A stretch of 64,000 bases of DNA from Arcuatula senhousia. Its lineage: Eukaryota; Mollusca; Bivalvia; Mytilida; Mytilidae. Below are positions 63,968-64,000 of this stretch, in pieces. Below the pieces are notes generated by a model. It was given only the letters and a program-made list of their open reading frames with translations, ran no database searches and was not told the origin of the DNA. How positions within the stretch are numbered: position 1 is the stretch's first letter; each line of letters starts with the position of its first letter. The stretch lies in the NCBI GenBank assembly GCA_963971305.1, contig OZ020309.1, positions 13,633,001 through 13,697,000 on the forward strand. Reading direction: 5' to 3'. Made by a program: the position numbers and the translations under genes.

Positions 63968-64000
63968 TAAAAAGCTTTGTGGAGTGCAGCATGATACGAC
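63968..64000 (+). mobile_element. Start of a family-4 helitron-like copy
   Basis: ATAAAAAGCTTTGTGGAGTG then CAGCATGATACGAC matches the 5' end of family 4 (50679, 29698). It is cut by the window edge. Confidence 0.65.

Overview
The window is animal nuclear DNA, most likely from a marine bivalve and probably mytilid-like. It is AT-rich and has no operons. It holds spliced exons of one conserved animal gene, Penelope-like and LINE retroelement remnants, and dense arrays of helitron-like (HINE / MgE / pearl-type) non-autonomous repeats of the kind known from bivalves. The species assignment is an inference from repeat style, not proven by the sequence.

Host gene: three minus-strand exons of WDTC1 (adipose, DCAF9) are recognisable at 58644-58812, 41218-41410 and 26018-26206 (terminal exon with stop). 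All have canonical AG/GT boundaries and compatible phases. The two introns are about 17.2 kb and 15.0 kb and consist almost wholly of transposable elements. Upstream exons lie beyond the right edge of the window.

Layout. 1-5.7 kb: a 3,097-bp direct tandem duplication (second copy partial), rich in short hairpins and in modules that begin with GCGATCGAC, ending in a shuffled module array. 5.7-14.2 kb: AT-rich sequence with nested inverted-repeat elements, one of which carries a small C4HC zinc-finger-like ORF, and two minus-strand helitron-like repeats. 14.5-19.0 kb: a Penelope-like retroelement (minus strand) whose reverse-transcriptase reading frame has one internal TGA and is flanked by inverted repeats of about 615 bp. 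19-21.2 kb: helitron-like repeats and a LINE 3' remnant. 21.96-25.7 kb: a LINE split by a helitron-like element, which is itself split by another. 26-58.6 kb: the WDTC1 introns, filled with several sequence-unrelated helitron-like families nested at least four levels deep at 45.6-57.1 kb, plus an inverted-repeat element with a decayed gene (38.8-40.5 kb) and a Penelope fragment with a decayed hammerhead-like motif (41.5-42.5 kb). 59.3-64 kb: one LINE invaded by another LINE, by a helitron-like element, and then joined to a degraded Penelope reverse transcriptase.

Most notable: at least six sequence-unrelated repeat families share one architecture (a 5' subterminal motif complementary to a 3' terminal hairpin, an internal tandem array, and a microsatellite beside the hairpin). 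Wherever the interrupted host sequence can be restored, they insert between adenines with no net loss or duplication beyond the ambiguous terminal A. The restored LINE reading frames fix the ends to the base. No autonomous Rep/helicase gene is present here, so their mobilisation must depend on something outside this window.
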